Shown: positions 55,077 through 63,799, counted from the first letter of the stretch. The stretch: DNA of 64,000 nt from Tenacibaculum pelagium (GCF_014062345.1 NZ_JACGLS010000001.1:806001-870000); one strand, 5' to 3'. The notes: a model not told the origin generated them from the sequence alone. Program-made: numbers and translations.

Positions 55077-55700
55077 TTACAACCACTTTAAAAACTCACT
55101 CCTATCAATCTCACGAGCACCTAAACTAGCTAGGTGCTCGTTGTATACTTGACAATCGATTAATTTATAATTACATTTTTTAGCTAAATGGATAAAAGCA
55201 ACCTTGCTCATATTACTTGCTTTACTAAACATACTTTCCCCACAAAATACTCCATTACCTAAATCAATTCCGTACAAACCTCCAACTAACCTATCTTCTT
55301 TCCACACTTCTATAGACTTTGCAAATCCTTGTTTGTGTAAATTAATATAGGCTTGTTGCATATCATCAGTAATCCAAGTTCCGAATTGATCATTTCTATC
55401 AATAGTTTTGCAATTAAATATCATTTCTTCAAAAGCTCTATTCTCTGTAATAGTAAAATCAGCTTTTCTTAAAACCTGTTTCATTGACTTCGATACTTTC
55501 AACTCCTCAGGAAATAACACCATTCTTTGCCAAGGCGAATACCAAACAATTGGTTCCCCTTCATTAAACCATGGAAAAATCCCGTTTTGATAAGCATATA
55601 CCAGACGTTCTGATGATAAATCACCTCCTAAAGCTAGAACCCCATCTTTATTTGCTAACTCATACGGTGGAAACCATATTTCTTCTCCTAACCAAATCAT
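55077..55700 (-). CDS. aat: Leucyl/phenylalanyl-tRNA-protein transferase
   Basis: N-end-rule enzyme adding Leu or Phe to proteins that start with Lys or Arg, marking them for ClpS/ClpAP. The 207 residues include 'FPPYELANKDGVLALGGDLS', 'YQNGIFPWFNEGEPIVWYSP', and 'GGLYGIDLGNGVFCGESMFS', all hallmarks of the family. Only 1 nt separates it from atoE upstream, so it is translated from the atoE transcript. Confidence 0.95.
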   Translation of the reverse strand: MIWLGEEIWFPPYELANKDGVLALGGDLSSERLVYAYQNGIFPWFNEGEPIVWYSPWQRMVLFPEELKVSKSMKQVLRKADFTITENRAFEEMIFNCKTIDRNDQFGTWITDDMQQAYINLHKQGFAKSIEVWKEDRLVGGLYGIDLGNGVFCGESMFSKASNMSKVAFIHLAKKCNYKLIDCQVYNEHLASLGAREIDRSEFLKWL

Positions 55701-55701
55701 A

Positions 55702-57081
55702 TCAAAAAAGTAGTAAACCTAAAAGATAAACAGCACTACCAACAACCATTGCTATTAAAGTATAAGGCAATATTTCTTTAGCTTTTAGCTTCGTAATCCC
55801 TAACAGTGGTAAAGCCCAAAATGGTTGTAGCATATTAGTTACTTGATCTCCGTAAGCCAACGCCATAATTGCTTTAGGTAATGGCACTCCTAATTGCAAA
55901 GCACTTTCTACTACAATTGGCCCTTGCACTACCCATTGCCCTCCTCCACTCGGAACAAAAATATTTACCAATCCTGCACTAAAAAAAGTAAAAATAGGTA
56001 AAGTTGTTGCAGTTGATACGGATACGAAAAAATCAGAAATTAAGGTAACCATACCTGTACTTTTCATAATTCCCATTATTCCGAAATACAACGGAAACTG
56101 AATTAAAATTCCGGAAACATCACTTATCGATTCTCCCACCGCATTGGTAAACTTTTTAAAACTACCATGAAGTATAATTCCTAATCCTAACATAAAGAAG
56201 TTTATTAAATTAGGTGTCATTTTTAATTGCTGAATATCTCCCCAATATCTGTAACTAAAAGCCACCAAAATTAATGCTCCAAAAATAAATGCTAATATTT
56301 TAGAACTATCTAATTTTTCAGCTTGAGTATTAACTTCCTCTTTGTTATTCAATCTATATTCTGGTAAATTTATTGTAGTCGGTATCGCTTTCTTTCCTAA
56401 TAAATAAAACGTAGTAGTTATCGCTATAACTACTACAACAAAAATTAATAAATTCCACCAACTTAAAACTGTTTGAGAATAATCAATCACATTAGGAATT
56501 TTAGATAAAATCCCTTCTGAAGAAACGGATTGCATAATACTTTTAACATGTCCGCTTTCATTAATTTTTATCGGTGCAGAACCTGAAATCCCTCCATGCC
56601 ACACCATTAAACCTACATATCCAGCAGCTCCAATAATAGGGTAATTCAATTTTATATTATTCTTTTGTGCGTGCTCAGCTACTTTACGAGCTAATAAAGC
56701 TCCGAAGATTAAACCTAGTCCCCAATTAAAAAAAGCAACAAGCATCGTAGTACAACTTACTATAGCTGCACTATTCGCCGTATTGGTGCAATACTTCGTT
56801 ACTCTTAAAATTAAATTACTCACAGGTTTACTTAACACTAATACATGCCCTAAAACCAATATTAACATCATTTGATAGGCGAATACCAACAACCCATTAG
56901 ACCAAATTCCGTTTTCCCAAAACTTTAAAACATCTAAAGAATAAGCTCCGATTGAAACATCAATAGGTTTCGTAAAAATTAAAGCTAAAATTAATGTGGT
57001 TAAAGTAAGTAGAATCGCGATTGTAAAAGGTGATGGTAAGTATTTTTTAAATACGTTTTCAATAACCTGAGTAATCTTCAT
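55702..57081 (-). CDS. atoE: Short-chain fatty acid transporter, AtoE-like
   Basis: A 459-residue inner-membrane carrier of the AtoE family with about ten to twelve membrane helices. Recognised from 'FKKYLPSPFTIAILLTLTTL', 'FNWGLGLIFGALLARKVAEH', 'WHGGISGSAPIKI' and 'FVPSGGGQWVVQGPIVVE'. It probably imports short-chain fatty acids such as acetoacetate or butyrate. It is the first gene of a two-gene unit with aat and diverges from the FAD oxidoreductase. Confidence 0.88.
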   Translation of the reverse strand: MKITQVIENVFKKYLPSPFTIAILLTLTTLILALIFTKPIDVSIGAYSLDVLKFWENGIWSNGLLVFAYQMMLILVLGHVLVLSKPVSNLILRVTKYCTNTANSAAIVSCTTMLVAFFNWGLGLIFGALLARKVAEHAQKNNIKLNYPIIGAAGYVGLMVWHGGISGSAPIKINESGHVKSIMQSVSSEGILSKIPNVIDYSQTVLSWWNLLIFVVVVIAITTTFYLLGKKAIPTTINLPEYRLNNKEEVNTQAEKLDSSKILAFIFGALILVAFSYRYWGDIQQLKMTPNLINFFMLGLGIILHGSFKKFTNAVGESISDVSGILIQFPLYFGIMGIMKSTGMVTLISDFFVSVSTATTLPIFTFFSAGLVNIFVPSGGGQWVVQGPIVVESALQLGVPLPKAIMALAYGDQVTNMLQPFWALPLLGITKLKAKEILPYTLIAMVVGSAVYLLGLLLF

Positions 57082-57168
57082 AAAACAAAGTTTGTTTCGC
57101 TAAAATAAACAAATCATACTAACCTCTTACTATTTAAAATCTCTCATAACGAATACATCAAAATTACC

Positions 57169-57176
57169 TAGCTTTG
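57169..57176 (+). promoter_or_regulatory. -7 promoter element of the FAD oxidoreductase gene
   Basis: TAGCTTTG, 4 nt before the ATG at 57181, so the transcript should be leaderless. Confidence 0.65.
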
Positions 57177-57180
57177 CAGC

Positions 57181-58737
57181 ATGGTAAAAGAACTTCAACT
57201 ACGTGTAAATTTAATAGAAGAAAAGAAAGAAGATATCTTAAAAAAGAAAGCTTCTAAAAAGTTAGGAATATCATTTGCTGATATTACTGCTATTAAAGTA
57301 CTTCGTAAATCTATTGATGCTCGTAAAAAAGACGTTGTTTTTAACTACAAGGTTGCTGTTTATATAAACGAACCAATTCCTGACACACCAGATTATATAT
57401 TTGAATACAAAGATGTATCTAATGCCAAAGAGATTCATATCGTTGGTTTTGGTCCTGCTGGTATGTACGCAGCCCTTCGTTGTATCGAATTAGGTTACAA
57501 ACCTATTGTTTTAGAACGTGGTAAAAATGTGCAAGATCGTCGTAGAGATTTACGTGCAATCAACCAATTTCACGATGTTAATGAAGATTCTAATTATTGT
57601 TTTGGTGAAGGTGGTGCAGGAACCTATTCAGACGGAAAATTATATACACGTAGTTTAAAACGTGGTGATGTTCGTAGAATATTTGAAAACCTAGTGTATC
57701 ATGGAGCTACCGAACAAATTTTAATTGATGCGCATCCACATATTGGGACGAATAAATTGCCGAAAATTATTCAAAACATTCGCGAGAACATTTTAAAATA
57801 CGGAGGTGAAATTCATTTTGATACTCGTGTTACTGATTTTGTAATTAAAAACAATAAACTACAAGCAATACAATTACAAAACGGAACCGAAATGACCGTG
57901 AATTCCGTGATTTTAGCTACTGGGCATTCAGCTAGAGATATCTATGAACTATTACATAGAAAAGATATTTTACTAAAAGCAAAATCATTTGCTATGGGAG
58001 TTCGTGTAGAGCACCCTCAACAAATTATAGATCAAATTCAATATAGTTGTTCAGGAGAAAGAGATGAATTGTTACCAGCTGCAGCTTATAGCTTGGTGCA
58101 CCAAGTTGGCAATCGCGGAGTCTATTCTTTTTGTATGTGCCCAGGTGGATTTATAGTTCCTGCTGCAACTGCAAACGGAGAAGTTGTTGTAAATGGAATG
58201 TCTCCTTCTCGTCGTAATAACAAATTTGCTAATTCTGGAATTGTTGTTGAAATTAATGTAGATAAAGACATTCCTAAATATGAAAAACATGGAGTATTAA
58301 AAGGACTCCAATATCAAAAGGATTTAGAAAAATTAGCTTTTAATGCTGGAGGTAGAAGCCAAGTAGCTCCTGCCCAACGTTTAACTGATTTTGTAGAAGG
58401 ACGATTATCTTTATCTTTAAATGAAACCTCTTATCAACCAGGGCTAAACTCTTCTCCAATGCACTCATTACTTCCAAAATTAATTGGTAGTAGATTACGT
58501 AAAGGATTTGCTGCATTTGGTAAAAAAATGCACGGATATTATACTGCTGAAGCTAATATTATAGGTGTTGAATCTCGTACCTCATCACCTGTAAATATTC
58601 CTAGAAAAGAAAACTTAGAGCATCCACAAATTGAAGGATTATTTCCTTGTGGCGAAGGTGGTGGTTATGCTGGTGGAATTATTTCTGCTGCTATGGATGG
58701 AGAGCGATGTGCAGAAGCTGCCATTGCTAAATTATAA
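57181..58737 (+). CDS. FAD-dependent oxidoreductase (COG2509-like)
   Basis: A 518-residue flavoprotein. An N-terminal domain of about 80 residues (ferredoxin-like; 'KASKKLGISFADITAIKVLR') precedes the Rossmann FAD motif HIVGFGPAGMYAALRCIELG at about 90-109. Further 'CFGEGGAGTYSDGKLYTR' and C-terminal 'LFPCGEGGGYAGGIISAAMD' match COG2509-type uncharacterised dehydrogenases. Substrate unknown. Single gene or first of a loose unit. Confidence 0.88.
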   Translation: MVKELQLRVNLIEEKKEDILKKKASKKLGISFADITAIKVLRKSIDARKKDVVFNYKVAVYINEPIPDTPDYIFEYKDVSNAKEIHIVGFGPAGMYAALRCIELGYKPIVLERGKNVQDRRRDLRAINQFHDVNEDSNYCFGEGGAGTYSDGKLYTRSLKRGDVRRIFENLVYHGATEQILIDAHPHIGTNKLPKIIQNIRENILKYGGEIHFDTRVTDFVIKNNKLQAIQLQNGTEMTVNSVILATGHSARDIYELLHRKDILLKAKSFAMGVRVEHPQQIIDQIQYSCSGERDELLPAAAYSLVHQVGNRGVYSFCMCPGGFIVPAATANGEVVVNGMSPSRRNNKFANSGIVVEINVDKDIPKYEKHGVLKGLQYQKDLEKLAFNAGGRSQVAPAQRLTDFVEGRLSLSLNETSYQPGLNSSPMHSLLPKLIGSRLRKGFAAFGKKMHGYYTAEANIIGVESRTSSPVNIPRKENLEHPQIEGLFPCGEGGGYAGGIISAAMDGERCAEAAIAKL

Positions 58738-58775
58738 TTCACACTTTATTATTAGTGTATTTTCTATTTACCTTG

Positions 58776-58783
58776 TATTTTTG
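58776..58783 (+). promoter_or_regulatory. -7 promoter element of the VTT gene
   Basis: TATTTTTG, 29 nt before the ATG at 58813. Confidence 0.5.
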
Positions 58784-58812
58784 CAGTTCCAAAAAACGGA
58801 AGTTTTTTAGCA

Positions 58813-59445
58813 ATGAGTAAAAAAATTAAGAAAAATAAAAAGAGAATAGACAAACCTCATCATAAACGTTTGCATAATTATTACAAACGCACAGGGTTTT
58901 ATATGTTCATTTGGGAAAGTCTTAAAAAAGCTTTTTGGCCAATAGTAGCCGTAGTTGTAGGGTTAATTTTGTTTAACAAATATGTTTACAATATTAATGA
59001 TGGTTTAACGGCTATGACTGAAACTTTTTCGAGAGTAGGAGTTTTAATCACTTTCTTTATCTCTGAAACTATTTTAGGGTTAATTCCGCCAGAGATTTTT
59101 ATTGCTTGGTCTAAAAAGACAGCTGATCCTATTTTAAATCTTGCAATTTTGGCAACTTTATCATACTTAGGCGGATTAACAGCTTATTTTATTGGTAGAG
59201 CTTCTTTAAAGATTAACTCTGTAAAGAACTACCTAGAAGTAAAAATGGCTAAGAATTTAAAAAACACCAGTAAATGGGGTGGTTTTTTAATTCTAGTAGG
59301 AGCTTTATTACCATTACCTTTTGCTATTAGTTGCTTAACAGCTGGTATGATTAAGTATCCGTTTAAAAATGTGGTTCTAGTAGGGCTATTTCGTTTTGTG
59401 CGTTTTGCTATTTATGCCTGGGCAATATTTTCAGTAGTTAACTAA
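58813..59445 (+). CDS. VTT-domain (DedA/YqaA-like) membrane protein
   Basis: A 210-residue inner-membrane protein with a very basic N-terminus (MSKKIKKNKKRIDKPHHKR) and five membrane helices. 'SETILGLIPPEIFIAW' and 'GGFLILVGALLPLPFAISC' are the two conserved VTT/DedA-like segments (Glu then Pro-rich re-entrant loops). Family members are thought to move or flip phospholipids. It precedes the DUF1456 gene by 19 nt, likely co-transcribed. Confidence 0.85.
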   Translation: MSKKIKKNKKRIDKPHHKRLHNYYKRTGFYMFIWESLKKAFWPIVAVVVGLILFNKYVYNINDGLTAMTETFSRVGVLITFFISETILGLIPPEIFIAWSKKTADPILNLAILATLSYLGGLTAYFIGRASLKINSVKNYLEVKMAKNLKNTSKWGGFLILVGALLPLPFAISCLTAGMIKYPFKNVVLVGLFRFVRFAIYAWAIFSVVN

Positions 59446-59464
59446 ATCAATTATATTTACGAAT

Positions 59465-59704
59465 ATGGGATTAACAAACAACGATGTTTTTAAAAAATTA
59501 AGAGTAGCACATAAATTACGTGATACGGATATTATTGATATTTGTAAATTGGTAGACTTTAAAGTTACTAAAAGTGAACTAGGTGCTATCTTTAGAAAAG
59601 AAGATCATCCGAAATATATGGAATGTGGCGATCAGTTTTTAAGAAACTTTTTAAATGGACTGATAATTCAACTTCGTGGACCAATGCCTAAAAAGGAAAA
59701 ATAA
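59465..59704 (+). CDS. DUF1456 protein, half-length
   Basis: A 79-residue protein with a single DUF1456 repeat ('TNNDVFKKLRVAHKLRDTDI', 'SELGAIFRKEDHPKYMECGD'). E. coli YehS and relatives carry two such repeats in about 155 residues, so this one is half-length. The stop codon is followed by normal terminator sequence, and no second half is seen in other frames, so it looks naturally short. Function unknown. Confidence 0.85.
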   Translation: MGLTNNDVFKKLRVAHKLRDTDIIDICKLVDFKVTKSELGAIFRKEDHPKYMECGDQFLRNFLNGLIIQLRGPMPKKEK

Positions 59705-59727
59705 AAAGATATTATACTTACTATAAA

Positions 59728-59806
59728 TAAAAAACCTTCTGATAAAAATCAGAAGGTTTTATTTTTCCCCTTAAATTCCTCTTCCAGCGACTAAACTGGT
59801 CGATGA
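59728..59806 (-). ncRNA. Candidate small RNA, minus strand
   Basis: A TAGATTTG promoter element on the minus strand (59812-59819) points leftwards into a noncoding stretch that ends at a strong terminator (59731-59765, stem ACCTTCTGAT / ATCAGAAGGT with T runs on both sides). The transcript would be about 80 nt and contains nested pairs CCAG/CTGG and CGAC/GTCG. No ORF is seen in it. DUF3127's own terminator lies upstream, so it is an independent unit. Confidence 0.4.
59731..59765. terminator. Bidirectional terminator after DUF1456
   Basis: AAAACCTTCTGAT / ATCAGAAGGTTTT perfect stem with a 4-nt loop and T runs on both strands. Confidence 0.85.
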
Positions 59807-59811
59807 TACTA

Positions 59812-59819
59812 CAAATCTA
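59812..59819 (-). promoter_or_regulatory. -7 promoter element of the candidate small RNA
   Basis: TAGATTTG on the minus strand, facing the terminator at 59731-59765; a T-rich stretch lies about 19 bp upstream. Confidence 0.4.
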
Positions 59820-59881
59820 CATTGAACAAATAGATCTAAAAAGGGGATATCCGCAGAAAAAAGTGTGTATTTCCGCAAAAT

Positions 59882-59911
59882 AAAAAAAGAGAGCAAATTG
59901 CTCTCTTTTTT
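59882..59911. terminator. Terminator after DUF3127
   Basis: GAGAGC-AAATT-GCTCTC stem flanked by A and T runs; it ends the minus-strand flavin reductase/DUF3127 unit. Confidence 0.85.
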
Positions 59912-59932
59912 GTTTTATAAATTTCCCTTTTA

Positions 59933-60298
59933 CTAGAAAGGTAAATCGTCTGGCTCGTTAGCAGATAAATCTGGAGCTGGTTGAAATTGATCAACTGGTG
60001 GCATGTTTTGAGGAGCCGCTTGAGATAAGTTCTCAATTCTCCATCCTTGTACAGAGTTAAAGTACTTTGCAACACCTTCTGGGTTAATCCATTCTCTACC
60101 TCTTAAATTGATCGAAACCTTTACGTCTTGTCCAACAGCATAATTATTTAAAATATCACATTTATCCTGTACAAACTCAATCATAATCATTTGTGGATAT
60201 TGCTCATCAGTAGTAACTACCATTTCGCGTTTTCTAAATCCACTAGCACCAAACGTTTGTGTTTCGTTAATTAATTTAATCTTCCCAATAACTTCCAT
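59933..60298 (-). CDS. DUF3127 family protein
   Basis: A 121-residue cytoplasmic protein of the DUF3127 family, common in Bacteroidetes. The OB-like beta domain covers residues 1-90 (GKIKLINETQTFGASGFRKR and 'MIEFVQDKCDILNNYAVGQD'), followed by a Pro/Gln-rich tail ending in SANEPDDLPF. The acidic tail ending DDLPF resembles the C-terminal tip of single-stranded DNA-binding protein, suggesting an SSB-like role (inference). It starts 8 nt after the flavin reductase gene. Confidence 0.88.
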   Translation of the reverse strand: MEVIGKIKLINETQTFGASGFRKREMVVTTDEQYPQMIMIEFVQDKCDILNNYAVGQDVKVSINLRGREWINPEGVAKYFNSVQGWRIENLSQAAPQNMPPVDQFQPAPDLSANEPDDLPF

Positions 60299-60306
60299 AT
60301 TCTTAA

Positions 60307-61167
60307 CTATTTAATTAAAAGTACTTTCCAAGCACTTTCTACATCATTATTCTTTAAATACTCTTGTGCAAATGTATGTTTTTTTTCAGTTGAAAGCGAA
60401 ACATATTCTGGATGTTCTTTCGCAAAGTTATCAACAACTTCTTGACCTGGAAGCTCTTCAACATTTCCTAACATTCCTAAATTATTCCCTGTTAAAACAG
60501 TACTATTTTTAATTTCATGTGGAATACTGTCTACTCCCATTCCTAACGTCGAGATTGGCTTTGGTATTTCGAAAAACCCATTGCGTGCTCTCGAATAAAA
60601 ACTACCTCCTGCTCTCGCCACTAAATCAATTTTATATTGATCTATGCTTCCATCTTCAGCAATAATAGCTTCGTTAATATGTAACTTAACAACTTCGCAA
60701 ACAATTAAATTCCCAGCTCCTCCTTCAGTTCCTGTATAAATAATATCGGTTACTTTACACTCAAATTGCACTGGTGATTCTGCTACTCTAAAAGGTTTTA
60801 CTTTATCTGAAGGTAACATTGTTAATCCTGCTTTTTCAAACTCATTAACTCCTTTTGGATACATAGTGCTACTTAACGACATTTGCTGTACAATATCGTA
60901 ATTCACTACATTAATTACCACCTCTCTTGTATCCTCTGCATTATCTAATGTATGCTTCGTTTTATTTCCTCGTACACTTCGTGCTGGAGAAAAAATCATC
61001 ATTGGTGGATTCGCTCCAAATACGTTAAAGAAACTAAATGGAGACAAGTTTGGGTTCCCATCTGAATCTATCGTACTAGCAAAAGCAATTGGTCTTGGAG
61101 CAATAGCTCCTAATAAATAACCATGTAATTTTCCAACAGGTAAATCTTTTGGATCAAGTGATAACAT
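60307..61167 (-). CDS. Flavin reductase-like protein
   Basis: A 286-residue protein of the flavin reductase-like (FMN-binding split barrel) family: 'GYLLGAIAPRPIAFASTIDS' binds FMN, and 'NLSPFSFFNVFGANPPMMIF' and 'FECKVTDIIY' are typical. The C-terminal 90 residues are an extra helical part of Bacteroidetes members. Reduces FMN or acts with a flavin monooxygenase; partner unknown. It forms an operon with DUF3127 and diverges from the histidine kinase. Confidence 0.9.
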   Translation of the reverse strand: MLSLDPKDLPVGKLHGYLLGAIAPRPIAFASTIDSDGNPNLSPFSFFNVFGANPPMMIFSPARSVRGNKTKHTLDNAEDTREVVINVVNYDIVQQMSLSSTMYPKGVNEFEKAGLTMLPSDKVKPFRVAESPVQFECKVTDIIYTGTEGGAGNLIVCEVVKLHINEAIIAEDGSIDQYKIDLVARAGGSFYSRARNGFFEIPKPISTLGMGVDSIPHEIKNSTVLTGNNLGMLGNVEELPGQEVVDNFAKEHPEYVSLSTEKKHTFAQEYLKNNDVESAWKVLLIK

Positions 61168-61230
61168 ACTCTATTATTTTAATGTAAATATACTACGGTT
61201 TTACAAAATAAGTTATTGTACAGAATAGTT

Positions 61231-61238
61231 TATATTTG
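61231..61238 (+). promoter_or_regulatory. -7 promoter element of the histidine kinase gene
   Basis: TATATTTG, 4 nt before the ATG at 61243, predicting a leaderless mRNA. Confidence 0.65.
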
Positions 61239-61242
61239 ACTA

Positions 61243-62391
61243 ATGACATTTTTTAAGAATACTTATTGGATAAAACGGATTGCTATTATTATATCCTTAT
61301 TAATTGTTTCATTCATTTTATGGAACACCTATATATTCTTTCAAAAATTTAAACAAGAAGAAAGGGGTAAAATAGAAATTTTCGCTGCTGCTTTTAAAGA
61401 ACTAGCTTCAAATTCTGACTTAAACGAGAACACCAACTTAATCAACAAGGTTTATCAAACGATTGAAGATACTCCAACTATTTTAGTAAACAAAAATGGC
61501 ACTATTGATTTACATAGGAATATAGATTCTCTTAAAGCTACAAATCCTAAATACCTTCAGGAGCAATTAAATATAATGAAAGCTCAAAATGAACCTATCG
61601 AAATTGAATACTTTGGAGTTACTCAATATCTTTATTATCGAAACTCAGATTTACTATATAAACTCAAGTATTATCCTTTAGCCTTATTATTAATTTTAGC
61701 CTTGTTTTTAACCATTGCTTATATGATGTACAAATCAAGTAAAGTTGCGGAACAAAATAAGTTATGGACAGGAATGGCTAAAGAAACAGCTCATCAAATA
61801 GGAACTCCACTATCTTCTTTATTAGGTTGGATTGCTATTTTAAGATCTGAGAATGTAAATGAAGAATATATTGTAGAAATCGAAAAGGATGTTGATCGAT
61901 TAAGTACCATAGCCAACCGATTTTCTAAAATAGGTTCAGTTCCAAAACTAGAACAACAAAACATTGTTGATATAACCAAAAGTGCTTTTAATTATTTACA
62001 ATCAAGAAGTTCTAAAAGAGTTACGTTTTCATTTACCACTTCTAAAAGTGAATTAAACAGCAATATAAACACCGAATTGTATGGTTGGGTTATTGAAAAT
62101 TTGGTAAAAAATGCAATCGATGCTATGCAGGGAAAAGGAAGTATTTCTTTACAAATTCAAGAAACACCAAAACATATAAAAATTAATGTTTCTGATACTG
62201 GAAAAGGGATTGCAAAATCTCAGTTTAAACAAATCTTCACTCCTGGATTCACCACTAAAAAACGTGGCTGGGGTTTAGGTTTATCGCTTTCTAAAAGAAT
62301 TATTGAAGATTACCATAAAGGTAAAATATTTGTAAAAAAATCTGAATTAGGCAAAGGAACTACTTTCGAAATTCAGTTAGAGAAGGTTTAA
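61243..62391 (+). CDS. Sensor histidine kinase
   Basis: A 382-residue two-component sensor with membrane helices at about 11-31 and 138-160 and a periplasmic loop between. The H-box has phospho-accepting His184 in AHQIGTPLSSLLGW; the catalytic domain shows the N-box 'WVIENLVKNAIDAM', G1 'VSDTGKGIA', 'IFTPGFTTKKRG' and G2 'GWGLGLSLSKRI'. No response regulator is adjacent, so its partner is elsewhere. The end overlaps the convergent 144-residue ORF by 4 nt. Confidence 0.92.
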   Translation: MTFFKNTYWIKRIAIIISLLIVSFILWNTYIFFQKFKQEERGKIEIFAAAFKELASNSDLNENTNLINKVYQTIEDTPTILVNKNGTIDLHRNIDSLKATNPKYLQEQLNIMKAQNEPIEIEYFGVTQYLYYRNSDLLYKLKYYPLALLLILALFLTIAYMMYKSSKVAEQNKLWTGMAKETAHQIGTPLSSLLGWIAILRSENVNEEYIVEIEKDVDRLSTIANRFSKIGSVPKLEQQNIVDITKSAFNYLQSRSSKRVTFSFTTSKSELNSNINTELYGWVIENLVKNAIDAMQGKGSISLQIQETPKHIKINVSDTGKGIAKSQFKQIFTPGFTTKKRGWGLGLSLSKRIIEDYHKGKIFVKKSELGKGTTFEIQLEKV

Positions 62392-62822
62392 TCATAAGTT
62401 ATATTCTGTTCTATTAAAAACCAATTATCATTCAATTTAATTGGTCTTTTACAATAGTCCAAAAACTGAGGGTATTCTAATAAAATTGCTTCTTCGTCTA
62501 AAATTTTTATTAAATAGAACTTATCATCACTATCTATAAAATTATCTTTACTATTATTATTACACTGAAACTTATATACAATTCCTAGTTTTGGAAAATA
62601 ATTAATTGAACATAACTTTGAACCTTTCACAGCTTTCTTAAAAATAGCAAAATGATTCTTCTTTACTATTCTAAAAACATTACCTTCTTTTAATGATTTA
62701 CTAATTATGAATTCATTAATTTTCTCAAAACTTGCTGTATATTCTTTTATTCTATATATATCAGATGAACATGAATAGAAGTTCATAATCATTAATAAGA
62801 AAACTAATTTACTAAACTTCAT
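62388..62822 (-). CDS. Small lipoprotein of unknown function
   Basis: I do not recognise it. The 144 residues begin with a lipoprotein signal (MNFYSC, Cys near 18) and a short mature part with 'VFRIVKKNHFAIFKKAVKGS', a beta-rich pattern. It lies 12 nt after the HIT gene and is likely co-transcribed with it; its stop overlaps the end of the histidine kinase gene on the other strand. Confidence 0.7.
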   Translation of the reverse strand: MKFSKLVFLLMIMNFYSCSSDIYRIKEYTASFEKINEFIISKSLKEGNVFRIVKKNHFAIFKKAVKGSKLCSINYFPKLGIVYKFQCNNNSKDNFIDSDDKFYLIKILDEEAILLEYPQFLDYCKRPIKLNDNWFLIEQNITYD

Positions 62823-62834
62823 TATAAAAAAACT

Positions 62835-63227
62835 CTACTTAAAATTACTAGCTATACCATTAGCCAAAGCAACAAACTCCTCATTAGTTAACTTAACCTT
62901 TTTTATAAATTGCATATCAGCCATAGTATTTATAGGAATTAAATGCACATGTACATGCGGTACTTCTAAACCTACTACACTCATACCAACACGCTCGCAA
63001 GTAATTGTTTTCTCTATTGCTTTAGCTACTCGATATGAAAAAGACATTAACCCGCTATACTCTTCTTCAGATAAATCAAATAATTTATTTTCTTCTCTTT
63101 TTGGTATCACCAACGTATGTCCTTTCGCATTCGGATTGATATCTAAAAACGCATAATAATTTTCATCTTCTGCTATTTTATAAGATGGAATTTCACCATT
63201 TACAATCTTCGTAAAAATACTTGCCAT
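62835..63227 (-). CDS. HIT-family nucleotide hydrolase
   Basis: Histidine-triad protein of 130 residues, HinT/YcfF-like, hydrolysing purine nucleoside phosphoramidates or dinucleoside polyphosphates. Starts MASIFTKIVNGEIPSYKIAE; 'FLDINPNAKGHTLVIPKRE' is standard and the triad HVHVHLIP lies at about 93-100. Usual length. The greA terminator lies upstream, so it has its own start. Confidence 0.95.
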   Translation of the reverse strand: MASIFTKIVNGEIPSYKIAEDENYYAFLDINPNAKGHTLVIPKREENKLFDLSEEEYSGLMSFSYRVAKAIEKTITCERVGMSVVGLEVPHVHVHLIPINTMADMQFIKKVKLTNEEFVALANGIASNFK

Positions 63228-63255
63228 GTCTTTTCTTTTAGTCTTCAGTAAAAAT

Positions 63256-63283
63256 AAAAAAAGCGTTGCTTCTGCAACGCTTT
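63256..63283 (-). terminator. Terminator after greA
   Basis: On the minus strand: AAAGCGTTGC-AGAA-GCAACGCTTTTTTT, a standard strong terminator. Confidence 0.85.
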
Positions 63284-63306
63284 AATCAATAAATATTTTA
63301 ATCGTA

Positions 63307-63780
63307 TTAACGAGAAATATTAACAATCTCAAATTTCATAATTCCACTTGGAACTTGAATTTCAGCAATCTCTCCTACTTTTTTACCAAGTAAACCTTTA
63401 CCTATTGGTGAATTTACTGATAGCTTACCGTTTCTAATATCTGTTTCAGAATCAGCAACTAAAGTATAAGTAAACTCCATACCATTAGCTGTATTTTTTA
63501 TTTTTACGATAGAATGAATTAGTATTTTAGAAGTATCTAACTGACTCTCATCAATAATACGTGCGTTCGCAACTACATTTTTAAGTTTTGCAATCTTCGT
63601 TTCTAACAACGATTGTTCTTCTTTTGCAGCATGATATTCTGCATTTTCACTTAAATCTCCTTTATCTATCGCTTCACCAATTTCTTGAGATACTCTTGGT
63701 CTTTCAACATGCTCTAAATGCGATAACTCTTCTTTTAGTTTCTTTAGTCCTTCTGCTGTATAATATGATACTTTACTCAT
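63307..63780 (-). CDS. greA: Transcription elongation factor GreA
   Basis: Rescues backtracked RNA polymerase by stimulating transcript cleavage. The 157 residues have the N-terminal coiled coil with the acidic tip 'GDLSENAEYHAAKEEQ' (Asp and Glu that hold the catalytic metal), and the C-terminal FKBP-like domain ('SVNSPIGKGLLGKKVGEIAEI'). Normal length. It has its own promoter with a hairpin in the leader. Confidence 0.97.
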   Translation of the reverse strand: MSKVSYYTAEGLKKLKEELSHLEHVERPRVSQEIGEAIDKGDLSENAEYHAAKEEQSLLETKIAKLKNVVANARIIDESQLDTSKILIHSIVKIKNTANGMEFTYTLVADSETDIRNGKLSVNSPIGKGLLGKKVGEIAEIQVPSGIMKFEIVNISR

Positions 63781-63799
63781 AACTTCTTAAATTTAAAAA

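Noticed and set aside
59766-59845. Hammerhead-like three-way junction in the DUF1456/DUF3127 gap
   Set aside because: TCCCCTT/AAGGGGA encloses two small hairpins, but the CUGAUGA and GAAA core is absent on both strands.
59836-60075. 79-residue minus-strand ORF overlapping DUF3127
   Set aside because: It reads the DUF3127 coding sequence in another frame and then crosses its terminator; no family similarity.
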